52,822 nt of DNA, taken from the NCBI GenBank assembly GCA_021413735.1, contig JAIOPV010000160.1, forward strand, positions 1 through 52,822, in the 5' to 3' direction. Position numbers and translations under genes: made by a program. Below the pieces are notes generated by a model. That model was not told where the DNA came from and ran no database searches. It saw nothing but the letters and a program-made list of their open reading frames with translations. The number at the start of each line of letters is the position of its first letter. Position 1 is the stretch's first letter. The DNA comes from Planctomycetota bacterium. GTDB lineage: Bacteria; Planctomycetota; Planctomycetia; Gemmatales; Gemmataceae. This document shows, one piece after another, positions 16,692 to 23,698 of the stretch.

Positions 16692-16835
16692 TCACTTCAG
16701 AAGCGAGATACCCCACCACAGCCCGACCACCAGAACCGCGACCGCACCCGCAACCGAACCCGTCGCCGCACCAACCACAACCGCCGCCACTTGTGAGCCA
16801 CCCGCGAGCGTTGCGTTGCCGATGATGTTTCGCAT
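16692..16835 (-). CDS. 47-residue hydrophobic membrane protein
   Basis: A short open frame beginning MRNIIGNATLAGG at an ATG with GGGGA six bases upstream. Residues 15-45 are almost entirely Ala, Val, Gly and Leu (VAAVVVGAATGSVAGAVAVL then VVGLWWGISLL), one long or two short membrane helices, ending in Lys. It is the first gene of the leftward operon, directly under the promoter at 16881-16909. A small hydrophobic protein expressed from a phage-like switch could be a holin-like, superinfection-exclusion or toxin peptide; nothing in the sequence decides between these. Confidence 0.6.
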   Translation of the reverse strand: MRNIIGNATLAGGSQVAAVVVGAATGSVAGAVAVLVVGLWWGISLLK

Positions 16836-16880
16836 TTCGTTTCCCCGTTCGTTGTGTCCGTTGCATCCCTCGGCAACGGT

Positions 16881-16909
16881 ATCCTAGGTCTATTACCTAG
16901 GAGTTTCAA
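16881..16909 (-). promoter_or_regulatory. Leftward promoter of the divergent switch
   Basis: On the minus strand, TTGAAA (16909-16904), a 17-base spacer and TAGGAT (16886-16881) match a housekeeping-type promoter in 5 of 6 and 4 of 6 positions. Operator 1 covers most of the spacer and part of the -10 box, so binding there should block it. Confidence 0.6.
16883..16901. promoter_or_regulatory. Operator 1, CCTAGG inverted repeat
   Basis: CCTAGGTCTATTACCTAGG: a perfect 7-bp inverted repeat around five bases. It overlaps the leftward promoter. The neighbouring ribbon-helix-helix protein is the obvious candidate to bind it. Confidence 0.75.
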
Positions 16910-16917
16910 TACTGGTT

Positions 16918-16936
16918 CCTAGATTTTTTACCTAGG
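16918..16936. promoter_or_regulatory. Operator 2, CCTAGG inverted repeat
   Basis: CCTAGATTTTTTACCTAGG: the same 19-base layout with one arm imperfect, starting 35 bases after operator 1. It overlaps the expected -35 region of the rightward promoter. Confidence 0.7.
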
Positions 16937-16961
16937 CAATTATCAAGCCATGTGCTATGAT
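16933..16961 (+). promoter_or_regulatory. Rightward promoter of the RHH-alphaCTD gene
   Basis: TATGAT at 16956-16961 is a good -10 box. With a 17-base spacer the -35 would be TAGGCA (16933-16938), poor and overlapped by operator 2, as expected of a regulated promoter. The start ATG at 16994 has GAGGTG nine bases upstream. Confidence 0.55.
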
Positions 16962-16993
16962 GTGTTCAGACACGAACCGTGAGGTGAAATCAG

Positions 16994-17440
16994 ATGGCTA
17001 GAACGAAGGGGACTAGGCAACTCGGCGTTGAAGTGAGCGAATCGCTCTTGGATGAGTTCAAGGCGTTCTGTGAGAAGCGAGGGGAGAAGGTCCGGCATCA
17101 CTTGGAACTGGCGATCCGTCGGCATCTCGACAATCCGCCACTGCCTCTTGTGCCGCCCCCGCCCCCGGTGTTGCCCGCCCCCGCGTTGACATCCCCGCTC
17201 CCACCCATCACAGTTCCAGACAGCAAGCAACCTGCGAGCACGCTGAACACGCCGCTGCGGGAGATGAAGTTATCGGTGCGGACTCGTGGCAAACTTTCGC
17301 GAGCAGGAATCGCAACCGTGGGGGAACTCGCACAGCGAACGGCGGATGATTTGCTAGACCTGAAGCAATTCGGCATGACGGGACTCACGGAGGTTCGTGA
17401 GAGGTTGGCCAAATTGGGTTTGCACCTGAAGGGCGACTGA
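16994..17440 (+). CDS. Ribbon-helix-helix protein fused to an RNA polymerase alpha-CTD domain
   Basis: 148 residues in three parts. Residues 8-45 (RQLGVEVSESLLDEFKAFCE..., HHLELAIRRHL) look like a ribbon-helix-helix DNA-binding unit. Residues 48-76 are a proline-rich linker. Residues 84-146 match the RNA polymerase alpha-subunit C-terminal domain: PLREMKLSVRTRGKLSRAGI, TVGELAQRTADDLLDLKQFG, then LTEVRERLAKLGLHL. The residue equivalent to E. coli alpha R265 is kept (R96), while positions equivalent to N268, K298 and S299 are Gly, Thr and Gly. It is the only plus-strand gene in the element and faces the leftward operon across two 19-bp operators. It probably represses or activates through these sites; whether the alpha-CTD contacts DNA, sigma or polymerase is unknown. 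Confidence 0.85.
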   Translation: MARTKGTRQLGVEVSESLLDEFKAFCEKRGEKVRHHLELAIRRHLDNPPLPLVPPPPPVLPAPALTSPLPPITVPDSKQPASTLNTPLREMKLSVRTRGKLSRAGIATVGELAQRTADDLLDLKQFGMTGLTEVRERLAKLGLHLKGD

Positions 17441-17507
17441 GGTCAGATCGATCCGCTCGCGGAGTGTGGTGCAAGTGGCGAAGTGGAACAGGGATCGGAG
17501 AGTGAGG

Positions 17508-17617
17508 GTTGCAGAGGCGTTCGAGGCGTCGAGGTGTTGGTGCACAGGAAAGAAAAAGCATTTGCACAGTCGGGGGAAGCTGTTGCAGAGGCGTTCGAGG
17601 CGTCGAGGTGTTGGTGC
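17508..17617. repeat. Two identical 36-bp direct repeats
   Basis: Positions 17508-17543 and 17582-17617 are identical over 36 bases, 74 bases apart start to start. Each contains three spaced GAGG steps (CAGAGGCG, CGAGGCG, CGAGGTG). They lie in the 390-base non-coding stretch after the RHH-alphaCTD gene. Replication iterons, a packaging site, a regulatory site or a simple duplication are possible. Confidence 0.7.
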
Positions 17618-17725
17618 CGTTGCGATAACCCCACAACGGTCACCAGATGCGATAGGATCGCCGGAAGTGTGTTCGGACGTCCAAATCTGGCGAATGGACG
17701 GGGGTATACGATTCGCCTACGAAGA

Positions 17726-17752
17726 CACCCGCGAGGCATCACCTCGCGGGTG
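17726..17752. terminator. Bidirectional hairpin between convergent transcription units
   Basis: CACCCGCGAGG / CCTCGCGGGTG, perfect 11-bp stem with a 5-base loop. It separates the rightward RHH-alphaCTD gene from the long leftward operon ending at 17830. Confidence 0.65.
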
Positions 17753-17829
17753 CTTGTCATGGTGCCCGTTCCATTCACCACGACCCACGGCGCGGAGAGC
17801 ATCACGCCCAACCTGCGCCGTGTTGTCGA

Positions 17830-18006
17830 TCAGTACGCTTTCACCGCCGGCTTCCGCTTGCCCCGCTTCGGCTTCACCGGTTCTTCGCTGACGACGCTAT
17901 CGAACGCCGCCAACTTCCGTTCGGTCACCCGAACCGCCTCCGAGACGGTCGCGAATTCAAACTTCAGTTCCTCGAACGCCGCCCGCTCTTCCGTTGACAT
18001 CGCCAC
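17830..18006 (-). CDS. Small hypothetical protein with basic tail
   Basis: 58 residues from GTG at 18006, chosen because AAGGGG lies six bases upstream; an ATG two codons later (18000) is the alternative. A predicted helix (MSTEERAAFEELKFEFATVSEAVRVTERKLAAFDSVV) is followed by a lysine-rich tail (KPKRGKRKPAVKAY). No family recognised. It is the last gene of the long leftward operon of the element. Confidence 0.6.
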   Translation of the reverse strand: MAMSTEERAAFEELKFEFATVSEAVRVTERKLAAFDSVVSEEPVKPKRGKRKPAVKAY

Positions 18007-18038
18007 GGTAAACCCCTTCGTTGAGAACCCTGAACATC

Positions 18039-18059
18039 GGTAACGCACGTTGCGTTACC
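18039..18059. terminator. Intercistronic hairpin
   Basis: GGTAACGCA / TGCGTTACC, 9-bp stem with a 3-base loop, between the terminase small subunit gene and the 58-residue gene. Confidence 0.5.
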
Positions 18060-18112
18060 CGAACCAACACCACACCGATCAGGAACCAACGAGCAAAGGA
18101 GCCGGTTTCCGA

Positions 18113-18655
18113 TCAACTACCCACTCGCCGTGCCGCATCCTCAGCCCGTGCCGCCTGGATGCGATCCCGAAGCGCCGTCACCTTGTTCACGGGCTTGCTC
18201 GCAGCTTCGCTGACAGTCTCAACCCGCGAACGTGCCGCCGGGGTCAGTCCCAACTCACTCGCCAGTTGCTTCACCTTGTTCATCAGGTCCGAACGCCACT
18301 TCACCGCCGGGTGAACCTTCAGCACCTTCTCACCTGTGGGGCGAGAGTTCCTATCGAGGGCCGGAACCTCGATCATCAGCCCGTCAGCGTCGATCCGGGC
18401 CGACAGTGCTTCGAGGTCCGCGACCGCCACACAGAACGCCGCGAGGATGTCGCGGTCTGCGTGAGTTACGGTTCCGGCCGCCACCATCTCAGCCGTAATC
18501 CGCTTCCAGACCACACGGGCCGACTTGCCCAAATGCTTCGGCATCGTCGGAACGCCGAGCGTATACCGCGTGGTCGCACCCTTCGCGAACACTGGCGACG
18601 ATGCCGGCAGTGGTCGCATTTTCCAGCTTCCCGGTTTCGGTCCTCTGGCCGCCAT
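18113..18655 (-). CDS. Phage terminase small subunit, P27 family
   Basis: 180 residues. The N-terminus MAARGPKPGSWKMRPL is the basic opener of the family; the middle has KHLGKSARVVWKRITAEMVAAGTVTHADRDILAAFCVAVAD, and the C-terminal signature is HPAVKWRSDLMNKVKQLASELGLTPAARSRV. Small terminases recognise the packaging site on phage DNA and hand it to the large ATPase subunit. No large subunit, portal or capsid gene exists in the element. In phage satellites a lone small terminase redirects a helper phage's packaging; alternatively the head genes were lost. A good ribosome site (GGAAGG) precedes the ATG. Confidence 0.88.
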   Translation of the reverse strand: MAARGPKPGSWKMRPLPASSPVFAKGATTRYTLGVPTMPKHLGKSARVVWKRITAEMVAAGTVTHADRDILAAFCVAVADLEALSARIDADGLMIEVPALDRNSRPTGEKVLKVHPAVKWRSDLMNKVKQLASELGLTPAARSRVETVSEAASKPVNKVTALRDRIQAARAEDAARRVGS

Positions 18656-18786
18656 CCCATCACCTTCCCGCCTGTGGGGGAAAAAGTTATCGAAACCTGT
18701 TCACAAAAACTCAACGCTGGCGATACGGTACACTGAGGCATAATCGCCACAATCTAACCCCTATCCCCCTGTCATCCGTCGTTCCG

Positions 18787-19161
18787 TCATTTGTCCATGC
18801 CATTCAGCCGAAGCGCCGCGACCGCGACCGCGCCAACCGCCTCCGCGCTCATCGTGTCCGCGATTGTCTCCACATCACCCGACGTGAACAGCAACCGGCC
18901 CGACTCGTCGCACACAGAGCGTGTGAACATCTCCTCTTCGAGGTTGGGGAGATGAGGGTTCGCTACCATCCACTTCACGAGCTTCACACGCTCGACGGCG
19001 GTCGTCGCCCGGATGAGTAACCGCACGCCATCAACCACGATCTCGACGGGTTGCGGTCGGCGCTCTGTGTCGATGCCGGCCGCCTCTAACTCCGCCACTG
19101 CGATTGCCATCGTTCCATCGCCGTCACTGTCTCGCTTGTGCCGCTTCATCACGATCACCAT
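18787..19161 (-). CDS. Tail assembly chaperone-like protein
   Basis: 124 residues; the second half, EMFTRSVCDESGRLLFTSGD then VETIADTMSAEAVGAVAVAALRLNGM, matches the style of phage tail assembly chaperones (residues laid out as FxxxxxxCDExGxxLF..D...A..LNG). The first part (PVEIVVDGVRLLIRATTAVERVKLVKWM) resembles their N-terminal fold. The ATG overlaps the stop of the tape-measure gene by seven bases. In most phages this gene lies before the tape-measure gene; here it follows. An ATG four codons in is an alternative start. Confidence 0.6.
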   Translation of the reverse strand: MVIVMKRHKRDSDGDGTMAIAVAELEAAGIDTERRPQPVEIVVDGVRLLIRATTAVERVKLVKWMVANPHLPNLEEEMFTRSVCDESGRLLFTSGDVETIADTMSAEAVGAVAVAALRLNGMDK

Positions 19162-20324
19162 GCTTTCAGTTGGAGTGGTGCTTTGTCGCCACCACCGGCG
19201 ATGATCCGCAACGCTCCAAGCATCGCCTTTTGGAGTTCCACCTGCTGCTTGTTGTAATCGGCGAGCTTCCCCGAAGTTTCGTTTCGAGCAACGATGGAGT
19301 ACGCTTCCGTCGAGCCCTTTTGGAACGCTCCGCCGAGCTTGATTTCCTGTGGTAACTTCAGTTCACCGATTCCCTTTTTCGTGTTGTCGAACTTCGCCGC
19401 AATCGCGTCAAAATACGGGTCAACCTTTTTCACGCTGTCGCCCCAACCCGCAATCGCGTTCATCCCGTTCTCTCGCATCCTCCGACCAACCTCCGCCGTT
19501 TGGTCAAGGAACCCGTCCGCCGCCGCCGCCGCCTTACCCAACCAGTCGGGCCGGATGGCATCTGGAAGCGATTCACCTAACTCCGCGATTCCCTTCACGG
19601 CTTTCGCCACTTGTTGCAGGATCAGCGAAAGCCCCTCAACAATCACACCCGCCACAACCGAGATAACACCCGTGCCGGCTTTGATCGTATCCCAGACATA
19701 GGCGAACCCTTTGCCCACGCCTCGCAGAACGCCGAGTACAACATTCTGCATCGACAGGGATTCCGTGTTGATGTCGAGGATGTTTGCCACCCACTCACCA
19801 CCGGACGAAACCACGTCGAGGATTGCATCGGCAACATCGCCCGCAATTTCGGTTGCGACAAACGCCAGGGTTGAAAGCCCGTCGAGAACCTTCACAACGG
19901 TCGGCTCGACACGCTGCCAGAACCGCATGACGACGTTGGTGAGGTTCACGAGAACGGGCGCGACCGCGTTCGCCACTTTCTGAAGCGCATCCAGCCCGAC
20001 ACCCTTCAGCAGATTTAGCGAACCCTGGATAGCTCGAAGCGAACCGCGATCAGCACCGCGAGCCCGCAACGCGAGGTCGTCGAACGAACCCGCGATGTCG
20101 CCGATTGCTTTCTTCGCGAGCCCCGCCCCAATCCCGAACCCGATCCCCTTTGCGACACCGCCGCCAACCGCCTTTGCGACGGTTGCGAGCTTGCCCAAAT
20201 TCCCGCCAGCTTTCGCCGCGAACGTCTTCGTTTGCTGGTCAACCTTGTTGAGCCCAGACACAAGCCCGTCCGCGTTCGCGGAGAGAACCAGAACACCGGA
20301 ACCGATTGCGTTATTGCCCGCCAT
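19155..20324 (-). CDS. Phage tail tape-measure-like protein
   Basis: 389 residues beginning SGVLVLSANADGLVSGLNKV, the typical opening of short tape-measure proteins, then a long Ala/Gly/Val-rich region with alternating hydrophobic helices (AVGGGVAKGIGFGIGAGLAK, VIVEGLSLILQQVAKAVKGI). The C-terminus AFQKGSTEAYSIVARNETSG then NKQQVELQKAMLGALRII is of a kind I associate with planctomycete prophage tape-measure proteins. At 389 residues it would set only a short tail if it works as a ruler. Neighbours: a 307-residue possible structural protein before it and a chaperone-like gene after it. Confidence 0.7.
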   Translation of the reverse strand: MAGNNAIGSGVLVLSANADGLVSGLNKVDQQTKTFAAKAGGNLGKLATVAKAVGGGVAKGIGFGIGAGLAKKAIGDIAGSFDDLALRARGADRGSLRAIQGSLNLLKGVGLDALQKVANAVAPVLVNLTNVVMRFWQRVEPTVVKVLDGLSTLAFVATEIAGDVADAILDVVSSGGEWVANILDINTESLSMQNVVLGVLRGVGKGFAYVWDTIKAGTGVISVVAGVIVEGLSLILQQVAKAVKGIAELGESLPDAIRPDWLGKAAAAADGFLDQTAEVGRRMRENGMNAIAGWGDSVKKVDPYFDAIAAKFDNTKKGIGELKLPQEIKLGGAFQKGSTEAYSIVARNETSGKLADYNKQQVELQKAMLGALRIIAGGGDKAPLQLKAW

Positions 20325-20360
20325 TTGAACCCCGAGTATGAGCCGCCGAACCTGTCAGTT

Positions 20361-21284
20361 TCACAGAGGCACAAGCGTGTTGAAGTCAACTTGTCTGTAA
20401 CCCATGAACCTGAGATAGATTTCAGGGTTACCAATCGGGAGACGCATACCGGCCCCGTTGAGCGGAACGGGTTCCGTGATCGGATTAGCAGACGGGTCCA
20501 TGATTGGACGGAGCCCGGTCGCGTGTCCGAACGCGGAACCCAGATCGCCCTTTTCCCATGTCCCCGCGTCGAGAATCCTGAATATCCAGTTGTCGAACTT
20601 CACCGCGAACGTGTAACTGATTTGCCAGAACCAAACGCCGTTCTCAAATCCGGATTCAGCATCAATGCCGACGCAACGCACACACCGTGCGTCAAGCCCC
20701 ATCCACGGCTTTGAGTTCACCGCGTCTTGAGTCTGCGCGATATACGACATGTTCAGGCGGGGAACGTTCTTGGTCGCCGTGATGAGTGGTCGCGAAACCT
20801 CGATTGTTGGTGGCGGATCGAACAGGAACCCGGCGGAATTCTTCACGGGCTTCGAGCCGGGAATCTGGTTGTCGTTGTCATCCAAGAGGTAGGATCGCCG
20901 TAGAACCTCCGTCGTCTGCTGATATGTGATCTTCCACTTCACAGGGCGGAGTAGCGGATTCTCCGGGATATCACCCGCGTCGAGTCCGTCGTCTTCGTCC
21001 GGGGACATCTTTAAATCGAGTTCAGTATCGTAACCAATGGTTACGATCCACCGGCGCGGTTGGTCATTGTCTTGCATCGGCCGAACCGACGTGCACAGCG
21101 CGAATACATCGCCGGGGTATGCGCTGCCGAGACGCGGAAGCAATGGACATGAACCAACCGTGATTACGTTGTCATTGTCGCTGTCCGTCAGCACCTCGAA
21201 GGTGCGAACGTATGTCCGGTGTCGCTTGAACGTGTCTTCACCCGTCCGCCCCTCGAACAACTCGTTGACGTAGGTAACCGCCAT
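20361..21284 (-). CDS. Unrecognised phage-type structural protein candidate
   Basis: 307 residues from the ATG at 21284, which has GGGAG eight bases upstream. The protein is rich in beta-type segments and aromatic residues (PVKWKITYQQTTEVLRRSYL, FENGVWFWQISYTFAVKFDN) with an Asp-rich loop. It could be a tail tube, baseplate or fibre protein by position, directly before the tape-measure-like gene and in the same operon. I do not recognise a named family. An upstream reading to 21362 overlaps the preceding gene and lacks a ribosome site. Confidence 0.65.
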   Translation of the reverse strand: MAVTYVNELFEGRTGEDTFKRHRTYVRTFEVLTDSDNDNVITVGSCPLLPRLGSAYPGDVFALCTSVRPMQDNDQPRRWIVTIGYDTELDLKMSPDEDDGLDAGDIPENPLLRPVKWKITYQQTTEVLRRSYLLDDNDNQIPGSKPVKNSAGFLFDPPPTIEVSRPLITATKNVPRLNMSYIAQTQDAVNSKPWMGLDARCVRCVGIDAESGFENGVWFWQISYTFAVKFDNWIFRILDAGTWEKGDLGSAFGHATGLRPIMDPSANPITEPVPLNGAGMRLPIGNPEIYLRFMGYRQVDFNTLVPL

Positions 21285-21345
21285 TCGCTTCGCTCCCCGT
21301 TGTGTTCCGATTCGCCGACCCAATTCCACCCGCCGCCCGATCACC

Positions 21346-21621
21346 TCACCGCATTGCGTCATTGACTTCGGCTACCGTCAACAATCCCGCCGACACCCAA
21401 CGGCCAAAGTGCTTTTCTGCAATCTCCGGGTTGAGTGGCATCTCTTCCAGAATCGGAGCCGCGACCGCGAGAAGGCTTCCGAGATTCTTCGCCACCGTCG
21501 CCGCCGACTTCGCTTCCATCGCCAGCTTTACTGCCCGGACGTTCGCCATAGCAGATTCGCGGAGTGCGGCCAACATTGCCCGTTCGCTCTCCGCCACCGC
21601 TTCCGCCTTCTCGTTCGTCAT
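21346..21621 (-). CDS. Hypothetical Ala-rich helical protein
   Basis: 91 residues from an ATG with AAAGGCGAG upstream. The first 65 residues form an alanine- and glutamate-rich helical stretch (EKAEAVAESERAMLAALRESAMANVRAVKLAMEAKS); the end reads PEIAEKHFGRWVSAGLLTVAEVNDAMR. No recognised family. It precedes the putative structural gene and may be a small scaffold or adaptor, but this is only position-based. Confidence 0.6.
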   Translation of the reverse strand: MTNEKAEAVAESERAMLAALRESAMANVRAVKLAMEAKSAATVAKNLGSLLAVAAPILEEMPLNPEIAEKHFGRWVSAGLLTVAEVNDAMR

Positions 21622-21641
21622 GCTCGCCTTTCGTGTTGGAA

Positions 21642-21661
21642 GCCCCGACCGAAGTCAGGGC
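21642..21661. terminator. Intercistronic UUCG hairpin
   Basis: The minus-strand RNA forms an 8-bp stem (one U-G pair) closed by the tetraloop C(UUCG)G family: GCCCUGAC-UUCG-GUCGGGGC. It lies in the 71-base gap between the 90- and 91-residue genes. Confidence 0.6.
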
Positions 21662-21673
21662 GGATCGTTCGCC

Positions 21674-21693
21674 AGTGACAACCCGCTGTCACT
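21674..21693. terminator. Hairpin at the stop of the 90-residue gene
   Basis: AGTGACA / TGTCACT, 7-bp stem with a 6-base loop, directly after (and touching) the stop codon. Confidence 0.4.
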
Positions 21694-21965
21694 CAGTTCA
21701 GCAGGAACACGAACCGCCAGTATCCCCACGATCCCGATTGAGGCGGATCGGTTGAGAGTGACCGCGTCCCGAGTCCCGACAGCAACTGCTGAATCTGGTT
21801 ATCGACGCTGATAGTGCTCTCGAACGCGCCATCCGGAACCGTCTGAAATTCGCCGCCCTTGGTCTGGCAGATCACGCCCGTAACGGTGTCCCCTGCCGTC
21901 GCCCCTGTGAGGGTGATTGCACCGGCACCAAGCCCACCGCGACCACTCGCTACAAGAACCTTCAT
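21693..21965 (-). CDS. Hypothetical Gly/Thr-rich beta protein
   Basis: 90 residues from an ATG with GAGGG seven bases upstream. Composition is Gly-, Thr- and Ser-rich with alternating hydrophobics (AGAITLTGATAGDTVTGVIC, SVDNQIQQLLSGLG) and an aromatic C-terminus (SGSWGYWRFVFLLN), suggesting a beta-structured particle or adhesion component. No family recognised. Confidence 0.6.
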   Translation of the reverse strand: MKVLVASGRGGLGAGAITLTGATAGDTVTGVICQTKGGEFQTVPDGAFESTISVDNQIQQLLSGLGTRSLSTDPPQSGSWGYWRFVFLLN

Positions 21966-22030
21966 CGTTCACCCTCGCTTGCTGTGACAGGAAACCCGGC
22001 GCGACGTTGCACCGGGTGAAGTCGGCCCGA

Positions 22031-22768
22031 TTAGATGTCGATGCCTTCGATGTCGGACGCCGCGAGCGTCTTGTCCGCGATGAGTCGGCCGAGTTCGTTC
22101 CGAATCTCGACGCGCTCCGCAACGGGGTAATGCGTGTGGAAAAGACACCCCTTGCCACTGCCACCCATGCCCACCAACCCGGCCGCCGTCAAAGCGTCTT
22201 CGATGTCGGAGTGTCGCTTGCGTGCCCGGATGAGTTCCAACCACGCCAACGCTTCCGCACGACGGGCCGGCACCACGAGTTCAGCGACCACTTGCGGAAG
22301 AATCTCCCGCCGAGCTTGTTCGATTGCCGGAGCGATGTCGGCCGCCGCCACCTTAACCGCCGCCGCAAGTTGCTTTTCACGCTTGCGGGCCGCCTCGATA
22401 CGGGCGATGGGTTCAATGTCCTTGCCGGCCGCCAGGAGTTCACCCGCCGCCGCGTCGAGATCGTCGGGCGTCGGGTCTTCCAGACCCAATCCCCGTTCCA
22501 GCAACCGACGCCCGCGCCGCTCATCTTCGAGTTGATCCACGAACCCCTGATGTCGGGCACGGGCCGCCTTCACCGTGTCGTTGTCCTCGACGGACGGGAT
22601 GCCAGTGATGGCCGCCACGATTCGCGGAGGTGGCATCGGTTCCGGGTCGGGGGCCGCCGGCCTCGTTGCACGTCGCACCGGGCGAACCGGCGGAGCAACC
22701 GCAACGGAGTCGGGAAGGGCTTCGTCGGACCAACCAGTATCGTTTTCATCGTTGACCACGATCATCAC
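22031..22768 (-). CDS. Hypothetical charged helical protein
   Basis: 245 residues from ATG 22768 (MIVVNDENDTGWSDE). A Pro/Arg-rich N-terminal segment (VAPPVRPVRRATRPAAPDPE) is followed by a long helical, charged middle (DNDTVKAARARHQGFVDQLE; AARKREKQLAAAVKVAAADI) and a tail with GMGGSGKGCLFHTHYPVAER. A scaffold- or head-to-tail-like role is possible by composition only. Longer readings upstream overlap the previous gene. No family recognised. Confidence 0.6.
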   Translation of the reverse strand: MMIVVNDENDTGWSDEALPDSVAVAPPVRPVRRATRPAAPDPEPMPPPRIVAAITGIPSVEDNDTVKAARARHQGFVDQLEDERRGRRLLERGLGLEDPTPDDLDAAAGELLAAGKDIEPIARIEAARKREKQLAAAVKVAAADIAPAIEQARREILPQVVAELVVPARRAEALAWLELIRARKRHSDIEDALTAAGLVGMGGSGKGCLFHTHYPVAERVEIRNELGRLIADKTLAASDIEGIDI

Positions 22769-22835
22769 TCCGAAAGAAAAATGTTCCGCTGCTGCTCCGG
22801 CGAAGTGCCAGAGCTTAGGGTTCGTGGTCTCGCAG

Positions 22836-23324
22836 TTAGTTCGCGAAACCAAGTTCGCCAACGGTGTCGACTTCGATGTCCAACACATCGAAGTCGTCAT
22901 CGAAGTAAGCCGCCTCGACAGGCCGCGAACGCTTCGGAGCCGAGCCGCCAAGAACCGCCGCGATCCGTGCTTGATCGGCCTCGCTCGCGGCCCTGCGAAG
23001 GTCTCGGGACATTCGCCGCATGTCCGCCGCGAGGGGCGAGTTTCCCCGCGTCTCGACGTTCGTGGGTCGGCCGGCCCGACGGATGTTTGCCCGCACATCA
23101 CACAGCGCGAACTTGGTTCCGTCTCGCCGTTGGATCGTCACCTTGCCGCTCGCCGTGCGTGGTTCATTCCGAACCAACCGGCAACGGTTCCGGAGCATCG
23201 TCGCCAACTCGCTATCGCCGGCCCGCTCCGCATCGGCGGCCACAGCTTCCAACTCGTCCGCGTGGTCATCCGCCGCGATCAGAAATCCGGCCCCACGTTG
23301 AACGCTTTCAAACACCGTTGCCAT
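22836..23324 (-). CDS. Hypothetical protein of the element
   Basis: 162 residues from ATG 23324 with GGGGGAA upstream. Features: an acidic helix (DHADELEAVAADAERAGDSELATML), an Arg-rich middle (NRCRLVRNEPRTASGKVTIQRRDGTKFALC) and a very acidic end (AAYFDDDFDVLDIEVDTVGE). Acidic C-termini are common in DNA-mimic or scaffold proteins, but no specific function is supported. It lies between the HTH gene and the 245-residue gene. Confidence 0.6.
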   Translation of the reverse strand: MATVFESVQRGAGFLIAADDHADELEAVAADAERAGDSELATMLRNRCRLVRNEPRTASGKVTIQRRDGTKFALCDVRANIRRAGRPTNVETRGNSPLAADMRRMSRDLRRAASEADQARIAAVLGGSAPKRSRPVEAAYFDDDFDVLDIEVDTVGELGFAN

Positions 23325-23358
23325 TCGTTCCCCCAAGTTGTGCGGCATCGGCCGCGAG

Positions 23359-23580
23359 CTACCGAGACTCGACAATCCTGCCACCGCGAACGCTTCGCCC
23401 GGCCGTGTTGAGCCATTCCAAAACCAAAGCCCTCGGCCAGCGAACGAGAGCGCCGAGCCGAACCGGTGCGATGAGTTCGCCACGTCGCACCAAAGCCCGA
23501 ACATGGTTCGGCGAACACTGCAAAAGCTGTGCAACCTGCTCAGTGTCGAGTACCGCCGAACCTTCTGTTACCGCGTTCAT
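23359..23580 (-). CDS. Excisionase-like helix-turn-helix protein
   Basis: 73 residues from ATG 23580 with GAGGG upstream. TEQVAQLLQCSPNHVRALVR is a MerR/excisionase-type helix-turn-helix followed by RGELIAPVRLGALVRWPRALVLEWL, the wing and third helix of the AlpA/Xis-like HTH_17 fold. It could direct excision with the integrase or regulate transcription. It follows the sigma-factor gene after a 146-base gap that contains a 28-bp perfect palindrome. Confidence 0.75.
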   Translation of the reverse strand: MNAVTEGSAVLDTEQVAQLLQCSPNHVRALVRRGELIAPVRLGALVRWPRALVLEWLNTAGRSVRGGRIVESR

Positions 23581-23670
23581 GTGCCGCCCTCGGTTGCCCC
23601 GTGTCACTCTGTGTGTCGCGGTGGTACGCCTACTCCTTTGCACAAACTCGCCCCGCTCTCTCACCAGCGA

Positions 23671-23698
23671 CCACGCCACGGAAATTTCCGTGGCGTGG
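23671..23698. repeat. 28-bp perfect palindrome between sigma and HTH genes
   Basis: Two 14-base arms meeting at AAATTT (CCACGCCACGGAAA and its complement). It could be an operator for the excisionase-like protein encoded just downstream, or a terminator of the upstream operon segment. Confidence 0.6.

Noticed and set aside
16994-17440. Antitoxin of a toxin-antitoxin pair (because of the ribbon-helix-helix domain)
   Set aside because: No toxin-like partner follows it, and the C-terminal half is an alpha-CTD-like domain rather than a toxin-binding tail.
17508-17617. CRISPR array
   Set aside because: Only two repeat copies, a spacer of 38 bases, and no cas gene nearby. Recorded as direct repeats instead.
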